Assembly (NCBI RefSeq): GCF_036226405.1
Contig: NZ_CP108464.1
Coordinates: forward strand, 7,626,001 to 7,690,000
DNA: 64,000 nt
Reading direction: 5' to 3'
Source: Streptomyces sp. NBC_01260
GTDB taxonomy: Bacteria > Actinomycetota > Actinomycetes > Streptomycetales > Streptomycetaceae
The notes beneath the pieces are model-generated. The model did no database searches, was not told the origin of the DNA, and saw only the letters and a list, made by a program, of their open reading frames with translations. The position numbers were made by a program, and so were the translations under genes. Positions 54,279 to 62,048 of this stretch are shown here, one piece after another. How positions within the stretch are numbered: position 1 is the stretch's first letter; each line of letters begins with the position of its first letter.

Positions 54279-55487
54279 TCAGCGCCCCCCGGCGAACAGC
54301 AGCGGAGCCCCGCCCGGCGCGGAGGCCGGGCGGCCGTTCGCCGCGGGGACCGCCAGCAGCGGGGAGGCCGGCACGGTCGACAGCAGTCCCCGGGCCGCCA
54401 GCTCCGGAGTGACGCCCTCACCGAACCAGTACGCCTCCTCCAGATGCGGATATCCGGACAGCACGAAGTGCTCCACACCCAGGGAGTGGTACTCCTCGAT
54501 CCGGTCCGCGACCTCCGCGTGGCTGCCGACCAGCGCGGTGCCGGCACCACCCCGCACCAGACCCACGCCGGCCCACAGATTGGGCGCGATCTCCAGTTCG
54601 TCGCGGGAGCCTCCGTGCAACGCCAGCATCCGCTGCTGCCCGACAGACTCGCTCCGCCCGAGCGCCTGCTGGGCCGCGGCGACCGTGTCGGCGTCGAGAT
54701 CGCCGAGCAGCCGGTCGGCGGTCGCCCACGCCTCACGCGACGAGTCGCGCGAAATGGTGTGCAGCCGGATGCCGAACCGGACCGTGCGGCCCTGCTCCTC
54801 GGCCAGCCCCCGGATCCAGCCGATCTTCTTCTTCACATCGGCGGGAGGCTCGCCCCAGGTCAGATAGACATCGGCGTGCTTCGCCGCGACCGGCCCGGCC
54901 GCGGCCGACGAGCCGCCGAAGAAGACCTCCGGCAGCGGGTCCGGCGGCAGCGCCGTCAGCCCGCCCTCCACCTGGTAGTGCTCGCCGTCGAAGTCGAACG
55001 GCTGACCGCTCCACGCGCCTCGCACCACCGACAGGAACTCCGCGGTCCTGGCATAGCGCCGGTCGTGGTCCAGATGGTCGCCGAACCGCCGCTGCTCCGT
55101 GGAGTCACCGCCCGTCACGACATTGAGCAGCAGCCGCCCCCGGGTGATCCGCTGATACGTCGCGGCCATCTGGGCGGCGAGCACCGGCGAGATCACGCCC
55201 GGACGGAACGCCACCAGGAACTTCAGCCGCTCGGTGTGCTGGGCAAGCGCCACCGTCGTCAGCCAGGCATCCTCGCACCAGGTCCCGGTCGGCGTCAGCA
55301 CGGCCTCGAACCCCAGCTGCTCGGCGGCCTTGGCGATCTGCGCCAGATACTCGATGTCGGGTGCGCGCACCCCGCTGACCGGGGTGATCCGGTCCCGCTT
55401 GATCCCGCCGTCGGTGTAGGCGTGCCGGTCGACGAGCGTGCGCCCGTCGCCGCCCGTGGGCAGGAACCAGTGGAGGTGCACATTCAT
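54279..55487 (-). CDS. ssuD: FMNH2-dependent alkanesulfonate monooxygenase
   Basis: A 402-residue luciferase-like enzyme that cleaves alkanesulfonates to aldehyde and sulfite with FMNH2 and O2. Family blocks: VHLHWFLPTGGDGRTL, GFEAVLTPTGTWCEDAW, FLVAFRPGVISPVLAAQMAA, GRLLLNVVTGGD and VFFGGSSAAAGPVAAKHADV. The ATG at 55487 follows AAGG and overlaps the ssuA stop (ATGA). The C-terminus extends slightly beyond the usual end with a Pro/Ala/Gly-rich tail. No ssuE flavin reductase is present nearby. Confidence 0.93.
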   Translation of the reverse strand: MNVHLHWFLPTGGDGRTLVDRHAYTDGGIKRDRITPVSGVRAPDIEYLAQIAKAAEQLGFEAVLTPTGTWCEDAWLTTVALAQHTERLKFLVAFRPGVISPVLAAQMAATYQRITRGRLLLNVVTGGDSTEQRRFGDHLDHDRRYARTAEFLSVVRGAWSGQPFDFDGEHYQVEGGLTALPPDPLPEVFFGGSSAAAGPVAAKHADVYLTWGEPPADVKKKIGWIRGLAEEQGRTVRFGIRLHTISRDSSREAWATADRLLGDLDADTVAAAQQALGRSESVGQQRMLALHGGSRDELEIAPNLWAGVGLVRGGAGTALVGSHAEVADRIEEYHSLGVEHFVLSGYPHLEEAYWFGEGVTPELAARGLLSTVPASPLLAVPAANGRPASAPGGAPLLFAGGR

Positions 55488-56512
55488 GAGGAGGCCTTTC
55501 CGTACGAGCGGGGAGTTGCCGAGGACGCGGGGAGATCGCGGTTGAAGCGGGTGTCGACGTAGTCCTTGAAGGCGAAGCGGTGCGGGATGAGCTTCAGGCC
55601 GGCGAAGGTGTCCGCGATCTCCTGCTCGGAGGCGATCGCGGCCGGATCGACGGCGACGGGGACCCGGGTGCCGTACGTCAGCTTCACCGCGTCCAGCGCC
55701 ACCTCGTAGGGCAGCCCGGTCTCCTTCGCCCAGACCTTCGCCCACGCCTCGGGGTGCTTGAAGACCCAGTTCTGAGCCCGGTTCAGTCGGACCAGCAGAT
55801 CGCCGATGGCCCTGGACTTCCCGGACTCCTTGAGCGCGGCGGGCGAGGTGACCTGGAACCCGAGGCCGTTGACGACCCCTTCACCCGTGGTCAGCACCCG
55901 GGCCCTGCCGCCGCGCAGCACCTGCGAGGTGTACGGGTCCCAGACCGCCCACGCGTCGACCTTGCCCCGGCTGAACGCGGCCAGCGCGTCAGCCGGCTGA
56001 AGGTACTTCAGCTTCACGTCGGAGATGCCGAGCCCCGCCTTCCTCAGCGAGCTGATCAGCTGGAAATGGGCGGAGCTGCCCTGGGCGACAGCGATCGACG
56101 CGCCCTTGAGCTGGGCCGGTTTCCGCAGCGGCGAGTCCTTGGGGACCACGATCGCCTCGCCGGCCGACGAACCGTGTGTGGCACCCACCACCACGACCTT
56201 GGAACCGGCGCCGGCGGCGAACACCGGCGGGGTGTTGCCGACCCCGCCGATGTCCACGGCCCCGGCGTTGACCGCTTCGAGAAGAGGCGGGCCGGAGGTG
56301 AAGGTGGACCATGTGATGCGGTAGTCGAGGTCGTCCAGCTCGCCGGAGGCGCGCAGGATGGCTTCGTAACCACCTTTCTGGTCACCGATGTTGAGCGTGA
56401 CGCTGCCCTTTCCGTCGGTGCCGCTCGCCGTGGAGGCGGAGGTCGTGCCGCCGCAGGCGGTGAGCAGCAGGGCCAAGGGCAGCAGCAGGGAGGGCAGGGT
56501 GCGGCGATTCAT
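55484..56512 (-). CDS. ssuA: Aliphatic sulfonate ABC transporter substrate-binding lipoprotein
   Basis: A 342-residue SsuA/TauA-type binding protein with a lipobox (LLLTACGG, Cys near residue 20). Blocks: LNIGDQKGGYEAILRASGEL, WSTFTSGPPLLEAVNAGAVD, IGGVGNTPPVFAAGAG and VDAWAVWDPYTS. It captures sulfonates outside the cell and passes them to SsuC. It overlaps ssuD by four bases and starts 31 bp after ssuB. Confidence 0.93.
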   Translation of the reverse strand: MNRRTLPSLLLPLALLLTACGGTTSASTASGTDGKGSVTLNIGDQKGGYEAILRASGELDDLDYRITWSTFTSGPPLLEAVNAGAVDIGGVGNTPPVFAAGAGSKVVVVGATHGSSAGEAIVVPKDSPLRKPAQLKGASIAVAQGSSAHFQLISSLRKAGLGISDVKLKYLQPADALAAFSRGKVDAWAVWDPYTSQVLRGGRARVLTTGEGVVNGLGFQVTSPAALKESGKSRAIGDLLVRLNRAQNWVFKHPEAWAKVWAKETGLPYEVALDAVKLTYGTRVPVAVDPAAIASEQEIADTFAGLKLIPHRFAFKDYVDTRFNRDLPASSATPRSYGKASS

Positions 56513-56543
56513 GTCGTCTCTCTCCGGTCCGGACAGGGGAGGT

Positions 56544-57323
56544 TCAGGAGGTTTCGGCGGGCGTGGGGACTGTCTCCACGCCGAGTTCCGTGAGCAGCCG
56601 GGTACGCAGTGCGGCGAACTCCGGAGTGCCGGGGCTGCGGGGGCGGTCCAGGGCGACCGGCGTCTCGTACGCGATGGCGCCGTCCCGCATCACCAGCGCA
56701 CGGTCGGCGAGGAGCAGCGCCTCGTCCACATCGTGCGTGACGAGCAGCACGGCGCAGCCGCGGCGCTGCCAGAGCTCGGCGACCAGCTGCTGGGCCTTGA
56801 TCCTGGTCAGCGCGTCGAGCGCGCCGAACGGCTCGTCGAGCAGCAGCAGATCGGGCTCGCGGACCAGCGCGCGGGCGAGCGAGGCACGCTGCGCCTCACC
56901 GCCCGAGAGCGTCCTGGGCCAGGCCCCGGACCGCTCGGAGAGCCCCACCTCCGCCAACGCCGCCTCGGCCACGGCGCGTTCGGGATTCCCGGGCAGTCCG
57001 AGCAGTACGTTGCGCCAGACCCGCTTCCACGGCATCAGCCGCGGCGCCTGGAACGCGACCGCGCGGCGCCGGGGAACCAGTACCGTGCCCCGGATCTCCC
57101 GGTCCAGGCCGGCGAGCACCCGCAGCAGGGTCGACTTCCCGCATCCGCTGCGCCCGAGCAGCACGGTGAACTCCCCCGCGCGCAGGGTCAGATCGAGCCC
57201 GTCGACGACCGCCCGGCCGTCGAAGGAGCGGGTCAGCCCCTCGACCCGGACGGCTGCCTCCGGCAGTGCGCCGGTGGGGGCGGGCGAGCGGGTGGTCACT
57301 GGCCCGTGAAGGTCGGTCGCCAT
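56544..57323 (-). CDS. ssuB: Aliphatic sulfonate ABC transporter ATP-binding protein
   Basis: A 259-residue ATPase: Walker A LLGRSGCGKSTLLRVLAGLD, FQAPRLMPWKRVWRNVLLGL (the SsuB/TauB-type Q-loop region), signature TLSGGEAQRASLARALV, Walker B LLLLDEPFGALDALTR and H-loop LLVTHDVDEAL. The ATG at 57323 lies within the end of ssuC (28-bp overlap), preceded by AAAGG. Confidence 0.93.
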   Translation of the reverse strand: MATDLHGPVTTRSPAPTGALPEAAVRVEGLTRSFDGRAVVDGLDLTLRAGEFTVLLGRSGCGKSTLLRVLAGLDREIRGTVLVPRRRAVAFQAPRLMPWKRVWRNVLLGLPGNPERAVAEAALAEVGLSERSGAWPRTLSGGEAQRASLARALVREPDLLLLDEPFGALDALTRIKAQQLVAELWQRRGCAVLLVTHDVDEALLLADRALVMRDGAIAYETPVALDRPRSPGTPEFAALRTRLLTELGVETVPTPAETS

Positions 57324-58198
57324 TGCAGCAGCAGCCTTTCGAGAACGCGGACGATGACATCGGCGGCGAGGCCGAGGAAGGCGTAGACGACCAGGCAGAC
57401 GACGATGACGTCGGTACGGAAGAACTCCCGGGCCTGGTTCATCAGGAAGCCGATTCCGGCATCGGCATTGACCGACTCGCCGAACACCAGCGCCAGCCAG
57501 GCGGTCGCCAGCGAGTAGCGCAGCCCCGTCATGGCTCCGGGCAGCGCCCCCGGCAGCACCACATGCCGCACCAGGCCCCAGCGCCCGAGCCCCAACGACT
57601 GTCCTGCTTCGACGAGTTGGGGGTCCACGCCGCGAATGCCCGCGTAGACGTTGAGATACAGATGAAAGGCGACCCCGAGCGCGATCAGCGCCACCTTCGG
57701 GGCCTCGCCAATTCCCAGCCAGATGATGAACAGGGGAATCAGCCCGACCCAGGGAACGGTGCGCAGCATCTGGACGCTCGCGTCGACCAGATCCTCGCCC
57801 AGCCGGGAGAGCCCCGAAACCAGTGCGAGCGCGGTCCCGACAGCGCCTCCGAGCACCAGCCCCACGGCGACCCGCTGGAGCGAGACGGCCATCGCCGAGG
57901 ACAGGGTCCCGTCGGCGATCAGGCCGGATCCCGCGCGGGCGATGGTGCCGGGCGAGGCCAGCACGTCCGGATGCAGCACACCGGTGGCGCTGAACACCTG
58001 CCACAGGGTCAGCAGCAGCAGCGGCCCGACGGCGCGCCGAAGCCACCGAGGCACGTTCCGGAGCCGCGTTCCGCGGGCGGCGGCCGGAGTCACGGGCTCC
58101 AGGTCGAGCGGACGGTGGCCGACCGAACCCTCCGGCGAACCGGATTTCATTACTTCAGGGGATATTCCGGGTGGGGTGAGAGCATGGTCGAGAGTCAT
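57296..58198 (-). CDS. ssuC: Aliphatic sulfonate ABC transporter permease
   Basis: A 300-residue permease with about six transmembrane helices and the EAA cytoplasmic loop EAGQSLGLGRWGLVRHVVLP. ASVQMLRTVPWVGLIPLFII is characteristic of the SsuC/TauC/NrtB family. About 60 polar residues precede the first helix. The ATG at 58198 has GGAG five bases upstream; an internal ATG at 58150 is possible. First structural gene of the operon, 210 bp after the leader peptide ORF. Confidence 0.92.
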   Translation of the reverse strand: MTLDHALTPPGISPEVMKSGSPEGSVGHRPLDLEPVTPAAARGTRLRNVPRWLRRAVGPLLLLTLWQVFSATGVLHPDVLASPGTIARAGSGLIADGTLSSAMAVSLQRVAVGLVLGGAVGTALALVSGLSRLGEDLVDASVQMLRTVPWVGLIPLFIIWLGIGEAPKVALIALGVAFHLYLNVYAGIRGVDPQLVEAGQSLGLGRWGLVRHVVLPGALPGAMTGLRYSLATAWLALVFGESVNADAGIGFLMNQAREFFRTDVIVVCLVVYAFLGLAADVIVRVLERLLLQWRPTFTGQ

Positions 58199-58408
58199 GA
58201 GGGCTCCACGAGCGGTTCATGGGGAGGGGTGTGCCCAGGCACCCGGGCAGGCGACAGCCACGCCGTACCCGCTGAGATCACGGAGGATCCACCGCGGGCG
58301 TTCGGCGCGGCTGAGCGTCACGGGAGAGGCAGGGCGGGACGCGTACGACGTCAGGAGCAGGCGGGCGTCTCGGGCCCGGTCACTGACGGGAAACGAGCTG
58401 AGGGAACG

Positions 58409-58492
58409 TCAGCAGCCGTGACAACACGCGGCGGAGGCCACTCGCAGCAGGTCGATATGACCGCGCGTAGTGAGCAGAGCTGATCGGAACAT
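58409..58492 (-). CDS. Cysteine-containing leader peptide of the ssu operon (27 aa)
   Basis: Read from ATG 58492 to TGA 58409, the peptide begins MFRSALLTTRGHIDLLRVAS and ends with a cysteine-rich tail (Cys at 23, 24 and 27). The HIDLLRVAS(A) core matches the small putative leader peptides annotated upstream of sulfur-assimilation operons in Streptomyces. There is no Shine-Dalgarno sequence. A -35/-10 pair places the transcription start at or next to the ATG, so translation is probably leaderless. Clustered Cys codons fit ribosome stalling when cysteine is short, tuning ssuCBAD expression (inference from the polycysteine-uORF model). Confidence 0.78.
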   Translation of the reverse strand: MFRSALLTTRGHIDLLRVASAACCHGC

Positions 58493-58499
58493 GGCGCTG

Positions 58500-58529
58500 A
58501 AGGTAGCGATCCCTTAAGGAAACGGTCAA
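58500..58529 (-). promoter_or_regulatory. Predicted promoter of the leader peptide/ssu operon
   Basis: On the minus strand TTGACC (58524-58529), 18-bp spacer, TACCTT (58500-58505). The expected start point is about 58492-58494, the first base of the leader ATG. Confidence 0.6.
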
Positions 58530-58584
58530 TGGTGTCTCGGCACGTGGACGCGCGATCTTGCCGTACGGGCTGGAGAATGAAGCC

Positions 58585-59007
58585 ATGCCCACCGCCTTCA
58601 CCACCAGCGTCCTGCACATCACCACGGGAACCACGGAGACCGTCACCGACCTGACGTCCGACTGCGAACAGTTCCTCACCCGGACGGCCGCAGGCCGGGA
58701 CGGCCTGCTCAACATCTTCGTACCGCACGCGACAGCCGGAATCGCGGTCCTGGAAACCGGTGCGGGCAGCGACGACGACCTCCTCTCCGCCCTGCACACA
58801 CTGCTCCCCGCCGACGACCGCTGGCAGCACCGCCACGGCAGCCCCGGCCACGGCCGCGACCACGTGCTCCCGGCCTTCGTACCGCCGCACGCGACGCTGC
58901 CGGTGATCGCGGGACGGCTGGAGCTGGGGACGTGGCAGTCGGTGTGCCTGGTCGACACGAACATCTCTAATGCCAACCGTCAGGTTCGTCTGAGCTTCCT
59001 GGGTTGA
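58585..59007 (+). CDS. YjbQ/UPF0047 family protein
   Basis: A 140-residue YjbQ-family protein: LLNIFVPHATAGIAVLETGA, GRDHVLPAFVPPHATLPVIA and the C-terminal GTWQSVCLVDTNISNANRQV with the following RLSFLG are conserved. Members have weak thiamine-phosphate synthase activity and are sometimes named secondary thiamine-phosphate synthase; the physiological role is unsettled. GGAG lies nine bases before the ATG at 58585. It is divergent from the ssu leader, sharing a 92-bp promoter region. Confidence 0.9.
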   Translation: MPTAFTTSVLHITTGTTETVTDLTSDCEQFLTRTAAGRDGLLNIFVPHATAGIAVLETGAGSDDDLLSALHTLLPADDRWQHRHGSPGHGRDHVLPAFVPPHATLPVIAGRLELGTWQSVCLVDTNISNANRQVRLSFLG

Positions 59008-59090
59008 CCAAGATCGCTCCCAGAGGTCGTGCCGCCGATTCTCCGTACCATGCGTGCGCGAACGGAGAGAGACGTGCACGGTACGGACCT

Positions 59091-59147
59091 ACATGCGATC
59101 GAGCGTCCCTATGACGGATGCGGTAAATGCCTGCTCGGAGTGCGGCG
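59091..59147 (+). repeat. Left arm of a 57-bp perfect inverted repeat
   Basis: Bases 59091-59147 are identical to the reverse complement of 60292-60348. Similarity continues, with mismatches, for about 40 bp further inward into the recombinase N-terminus. Both arms start at ACATGCGATCGAGC. Confidence 0.9.
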
Positions 59148-59161
59148 ACTTTCGCGCGTGA
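59093..59161 (+). CDS. 22-residue ORF overlapping the recombinase 5' end, left copy
   Basis: ATG 59093 to TGA 59161 reads MRSSVPMTDAVNACSECG then DFRA. Its stop overlaps an in-frame GTG of the recombinase (GTGA). The same ORF, with a different last four residues, is present in the inverted copy (60278-60346). The CSEC motif could bind metal, but the peptide may also be only an alternative reading of the recombinase 5' region. Confidence 0.3.
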   Translation: MRSSVPMTDAVNACSECGDFRA

Positions 59162-59415
59162 AGCTGGCGACGTCATCCCCCGAACGCCAGCGGGAGAACG
59201 TGCTCACCGCCGCCGCGTCCGTGGGCGCGCACATCATCGGCTGGGCCGACGACTGGGAGGTCTCGGGCGCCACGGACCCCGTGACTCGTCCGAAGCTGGG
59301 CCCCTGGCTCCGCGATGAGAGGGGTCCTCACGACGGCCTGGTCGCGGCCGCCGTGGACCGGCTGGGTCGCAACGTCGTCGACTGCCTGAACACCGGTTAC
59401 AAGATGCGGGACGAG
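59139..59415 (+). pseudogene. Serine recombinase, N-terminal resolvase domain fragment (left copy)
   Basis: From GTG 59139 the frame reads VRRLSRVKLATSSPERQREN, then GWADDWEVSGATDPVTRPKL and VDRLGRNVVDCLN, the resolvase-domain pattern of large serine integrases (SPERQ, DVSG-like, RPKL, DRLGR). Homology stops at about 59415 (KMRDE), after which the sequence is the antisense of an IS3 gene. The recombinase domain is missing here, so the gene is dead. It belongs to an inverted duplication with 59960-60299. Confidence 0.75.
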
Positions 59416-59464
59416 AACTCGACGCCGGTGAACGCCCCGTCCACGACAGGGCCGGCGGCAGGCT

Positions 59465-59849
59465 TCAGTCCGCGCTCTCGGAGATCATTTCCAAGAGCGC
59501 GGAGGCTTTTCCCATCACCTCGGGTGCGGCCTTGTTCCGTGCCAGGTCCTTCTGCAACCGCTCCACCTGCTGCCGCAGCTTTTCGTTCTCCACCTCCGCG
59601 GCGGACTTCTTCGCACGGGCCGGGCTGGTCCGGCGGTCGACCAGGTTTTCCAGGGCCCCGGCATCCCGGGCGGCCCGCCACTCCTTGACATGCGAGTGGT
59701 AGAGCCGTTCCCGGCGTAGGACCGCACCCTTCTCGTTCCTGGGCGCGGCGTCGTACTCGGCGACGATCCGCAGCTTGTACTCCGAGGTGAAAGGGCGGCG
59801 CTTCGGCCTCGGTGCCGGGGGCGGACCCGGCCGGTTCGGTGCTGGCCAT
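59465..59849 (-). pseudogene. IS3-family transposase OrfA, frameshifted
   Basis: ATG 59849 reads MASTEPAGSAP, then homology continues in another frame as APRPKRRPFTSEYKLRIVAE, RNEKGAVLRRERLYHSHVKEW, LENEKLRQQ-type leucine-zipper residues, and MISESAD to a TGA at 59465-59467. The total of 385 bases (3n+1) shows a single-base frameshift near 59810. The product is the HTH/zipper OrfA of IS3-type elements. OrfB (integrase) is absent. Confidence 0.78.
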
Positions 59850-59959
59850 GAAGGGTGATTCTCCTGTCGTGCCCTCTCAGGCTAATCCGACGAAGCGGGA
59901 TGTCTCACCCAAGGCTGACAGAGAGGGAGGAGATACTCAGATTCGAGTGACGGGTCCAA

Positions 59960-60299
59960 GGCACCTTGCGGTTGAGTATCACCTTCTTCAATGCCTCATG
60001 AGTCGCTCGGTCCCATAGCCCCTCGCAAAGCCTTACGGGGTTCCGTCCTTGCCGAGCACAGGCTTCTTCTGGTGCATCAGGTAGCCGAGTGTGGCCTCCG
60101 ACAGGAGGATGGTCTTCAGGCTCTGCGGGGCCCATGGCCGACCTCCGGCCGGCTTGCCGGACATCGCGGCCAAGTGGTCCGCAGGCGACGCCTCTCCCGC
60201 ACGGTTAAGGCGGCCCGCCTCACTACTGGTCGTGACATTCTCGGGATGCTGGCGTTCAGGGGAGGGCGTCGCCAACTTCACGCGGGACAGCCGCCGCAC
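59960..60299 (-). pseudogene. Serine recombinase, internally deleted and frameshifted (right, inverted copy)
   Basis: From GTG 60299 the frame reads VRRLSRVKLATPSPERQHPE, matching the left copy, then loses the rest of the resolvase domain and rejoins in the recombinase domain as PQSLKTILLSEATLGYLMHQ and KKPVLGKDGTP. A frameshift at about 60035 leads to VRLCEGLWDRATHEALKKVI. This is what remains of a second, opposite-facing copy of the same integrase. Confidence 0.72.
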
Positions 60300-60346
60300 T
60301 CCGAGCAGGCATTTACCGCATCCGTCATAGGGACGCTCGATCGCAT
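60278..60346 (-). CDS. 22-residue ORF overlapping the recombinase 5' end, right copy
   Basis: ATG 60346 to TGA 60278 reads MRSSVPMTDAVNACSECG then GCPA, the inverted counterpart of 59093-59161. It stays open although its recombinase partner is broken. It is listed with low confidence for the same reasons as the left copy. Confidence 0.28.
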   Translation of the reverse strand: MRSSVPMTDAVNACSECGGCPA

Positions 60347-60348
60347 GT
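60292..60348 (-). repeat. Right arm of the 57-bp perfect inverted repeat
   Basis: Exact reverse complement of 59091-59147. The arms enclose about 1.14 kb that includes the IS3 relic and both recombinase fragments. Confidence 0.9.
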
Positions 60349-60389
60349 TAAGGCAACTCCCAGGCCATACGGTTGTTACGCAGGCTGGC

Positions 60390-60482
60390 CGACTTCTACA
60401 CCCCGAACAGCGGGCCCAGTCGTCGCATGGTGAGGTTGGTCCGCCAGTACGCGGCGGACCAGCACGTCGGCACCGCCGTCAT
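60390..60482 (-). pseudogene. IS5-like transposase scrap
   Basis: The minus frame from 60482 reads MTAVPTCWSAAYWRTNLTMR then RLGPLFGV and a TAG at 60396-60398, followed by KSAS. YWRTNLTxRxLxPLFGVSKSAA is a hallmark of one IS5-type transposase family near its N-terminus. Nothing else of the gene is left on either side. Confidence 0.6.
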
Positions 60483-60713
60483 CGACCACACTCTCCGGCG
60501 TACTCCTCACCGGCCATCCGACCGTCCTGTCGGCTGGACCGCGGGTTCCCCACTGCCCGTTCGAGCGCGACCTCAAGGATGCGGTGGCGCAGGGAGCGCG
60601 GCAGGGAGAAAAGCCGGGTCGGGCGTCATAACCGACCTGGGTCCTTCTCGTTTCCCCTGTGGATGCCAGCAAGCCTTTGGCATCGATCATCCAGTTGAAT
60701 GGGAAGTTCACAC

Positions 60714-62048
60714 GTGAGGCCTCAGGCCACCGACACGCGTCAAATCTCCGAACAGCGTCGGACGGCCGACCGTAGCAGCACCGGCCACCGCACCCTGACA
60801 GCGTCGGCCGCCGTGCACGCGCCCGCCGCCTGCCACCCCGGCCGGTACGGCCGCCTCGGGCGGCACGACCGTCCTGCCCTGCGCGCCGCCCTCGCCGCCG
60901 CAGCCGAGGACGCCATCATCTACGACCTTGACGGCATCGGTCGTCAATACAGCGCCCTGTGCGCCGAACTGCCAGGTGTCGCCATCCGGTTCGCGATGAA
61001 GGCCTGCCCCGTTGGCGAGGTGCTCGACCACCTCGCGCACCTCGGTTCCGGCTTCGACGCGGCCAGCCCGCAGGAGATCGTCGAGGCGCTGCGCACCGGG
61101 GCGGCCCCCGAATCGATCCACTACGGCAACACCGTCAAGTCCGACCGCAACATCGCGGAGGCCTACCGGCTGGGCGTGCGTGACTTCGCCACCGACAGCG
61201 TGGAGGACGTCGCCGCGATCGCCGAACATGCCTCCGAATCACGGGTGTTCTGCCGGATCGTGACCACCGGCGATGGTGCTTTGTGGGGCCTGAGCCATAA
61301 GTTCGGCTGTTCGCCCGATGACGCTTTGCGAGTGCTCGGTGCCGCCCGGGCCGCAGGGCTGGTGCCCTCCGGTCTGTCTGTGCACGTCGGCTCCCAGCAG
61401 ATGACAGCCGAGGCCTGGGGTGAGGCGATCGAGACACTGGCCGCCTTGGTGGAGACACTCAACCGGCACGGCATCGTTCCGGACCGGATCAACCTCGGGG
61501 GTGGGCTGCCCGCCCTCGGTGTCCTCGACCGGCACGGCAGGCCACTGGAACCGCCGCTGGACAAGATGTTCACGGTGATCCGCGAAGGGATGGAACGGCT
61601 GCGCGACGTCAACGCCGCCCCTCTGGCCTTCCTGTTGGAGCCCGGCCGCCACCTGGTCGCCGATCACGGCGCGATCCGTGCCCATGTCGCCCGGCTCACC
61701 TCCCGCCATCGGCTCGACGGCACCCGTGAGGACTGGCTCTACCTCAGCTGCGGAAAGTTCAACGGCCTCTACGAGATGGACCAGTTGCAGTACCGCCTGG
61801 AGTTCCCGACCCACCCCGACGGGCAGTTCGTCAACGCCGTGGTGGCCGGTCCGACCTGTGACAGTGACGACGCCTACGCTCAGGACGGCATGGTGCGGGT
61901 CCCACGCACGATCACCTCCGGCGACCCGGTCTGGGTCCACTCCTGCGGTGCGTACGCCGCCGCCTACGCCACCCAGGGGTTCAACGGCTTCTCGCCACTG
62001 CCGTACACCTGCATCGGCGGCCCGGCGCCGGACGGTGAAGGCGCATGA
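60714..62048 (+). CDS. Fold type III PLP-dependent decarboxylase (ornithine/lysine/diaminopimelate-like)
   Basis: A 444-residue decarboxylase. The PLP lysine is in IRFAMKACPVGEVL; other blocks are GSGFDAASPQEIVEALRTGA, SVHVGSQQMTAEAW, INLGGGLPALG, LLEPGRHLVADHGAI, the active-site cysteine segment VAGPTCDSDDAYAQDG and GAYAAAYATQGFNGF. It should release CO2 from a basic or dibasic amino acid to give a (poly)amine. The start is uncertain: GTG 60714 has GGGAAG seven bases upstream, and ATG 60699 is in frame. Its stop overlaps the GNAT gene. It sits between dead mobile elements. Confidence 0.87.
   Translation: MRPQATDTRQISEQRRTADRSSTGHRTLTASAAVHAPAACHPGRYGRLGRHDRPALRAALAAAAEDAIIYDLDGIGRQYSALCAELPGVAIRFAMKACPVGEVLDHLAHLGSGFDAASPQEIVEALRTGAAPESIHYGNTVKSDRNIAEAYRLGVRDFATDSVEDVAAIAEHASESRVFCRIVTTGDGALWGLSHKFGCSPDDALRVLGAARAAGLVPSGLSVHVGSQQMTAEAWGEAIETLAALVETLNRHGIVPDRINLGGGLPALGVLDRHGRPLEPPLDKMFTVIREGMERLRDVNAAPLAFLLEPGRHLVADHGAIRAHVARLTSRHRLDGTREDWLYLSCGKFNGLYEMDQLQYRLEFPTHPDGQFVNAVVAGPTCDSDDAYAQDGMVRVPRTITSGDPVWVHSCGAYAAAYATQGFNGFSPLPYTCIGGPAPDGEGA

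Noticed and set aside
59416..59688. C-terminal continuation of the left recombinase frame
   Set aside because: Stays open by chance but is antisense to the IS3 OrfA relic; no recombinase homology.
60373..60717. Plus-strand frame of 114 codons before the decarboxylase
   Set aside because: The IS5-like motif is on the opposite strand; this frame has no homology and runs into the decarboxylase start region.
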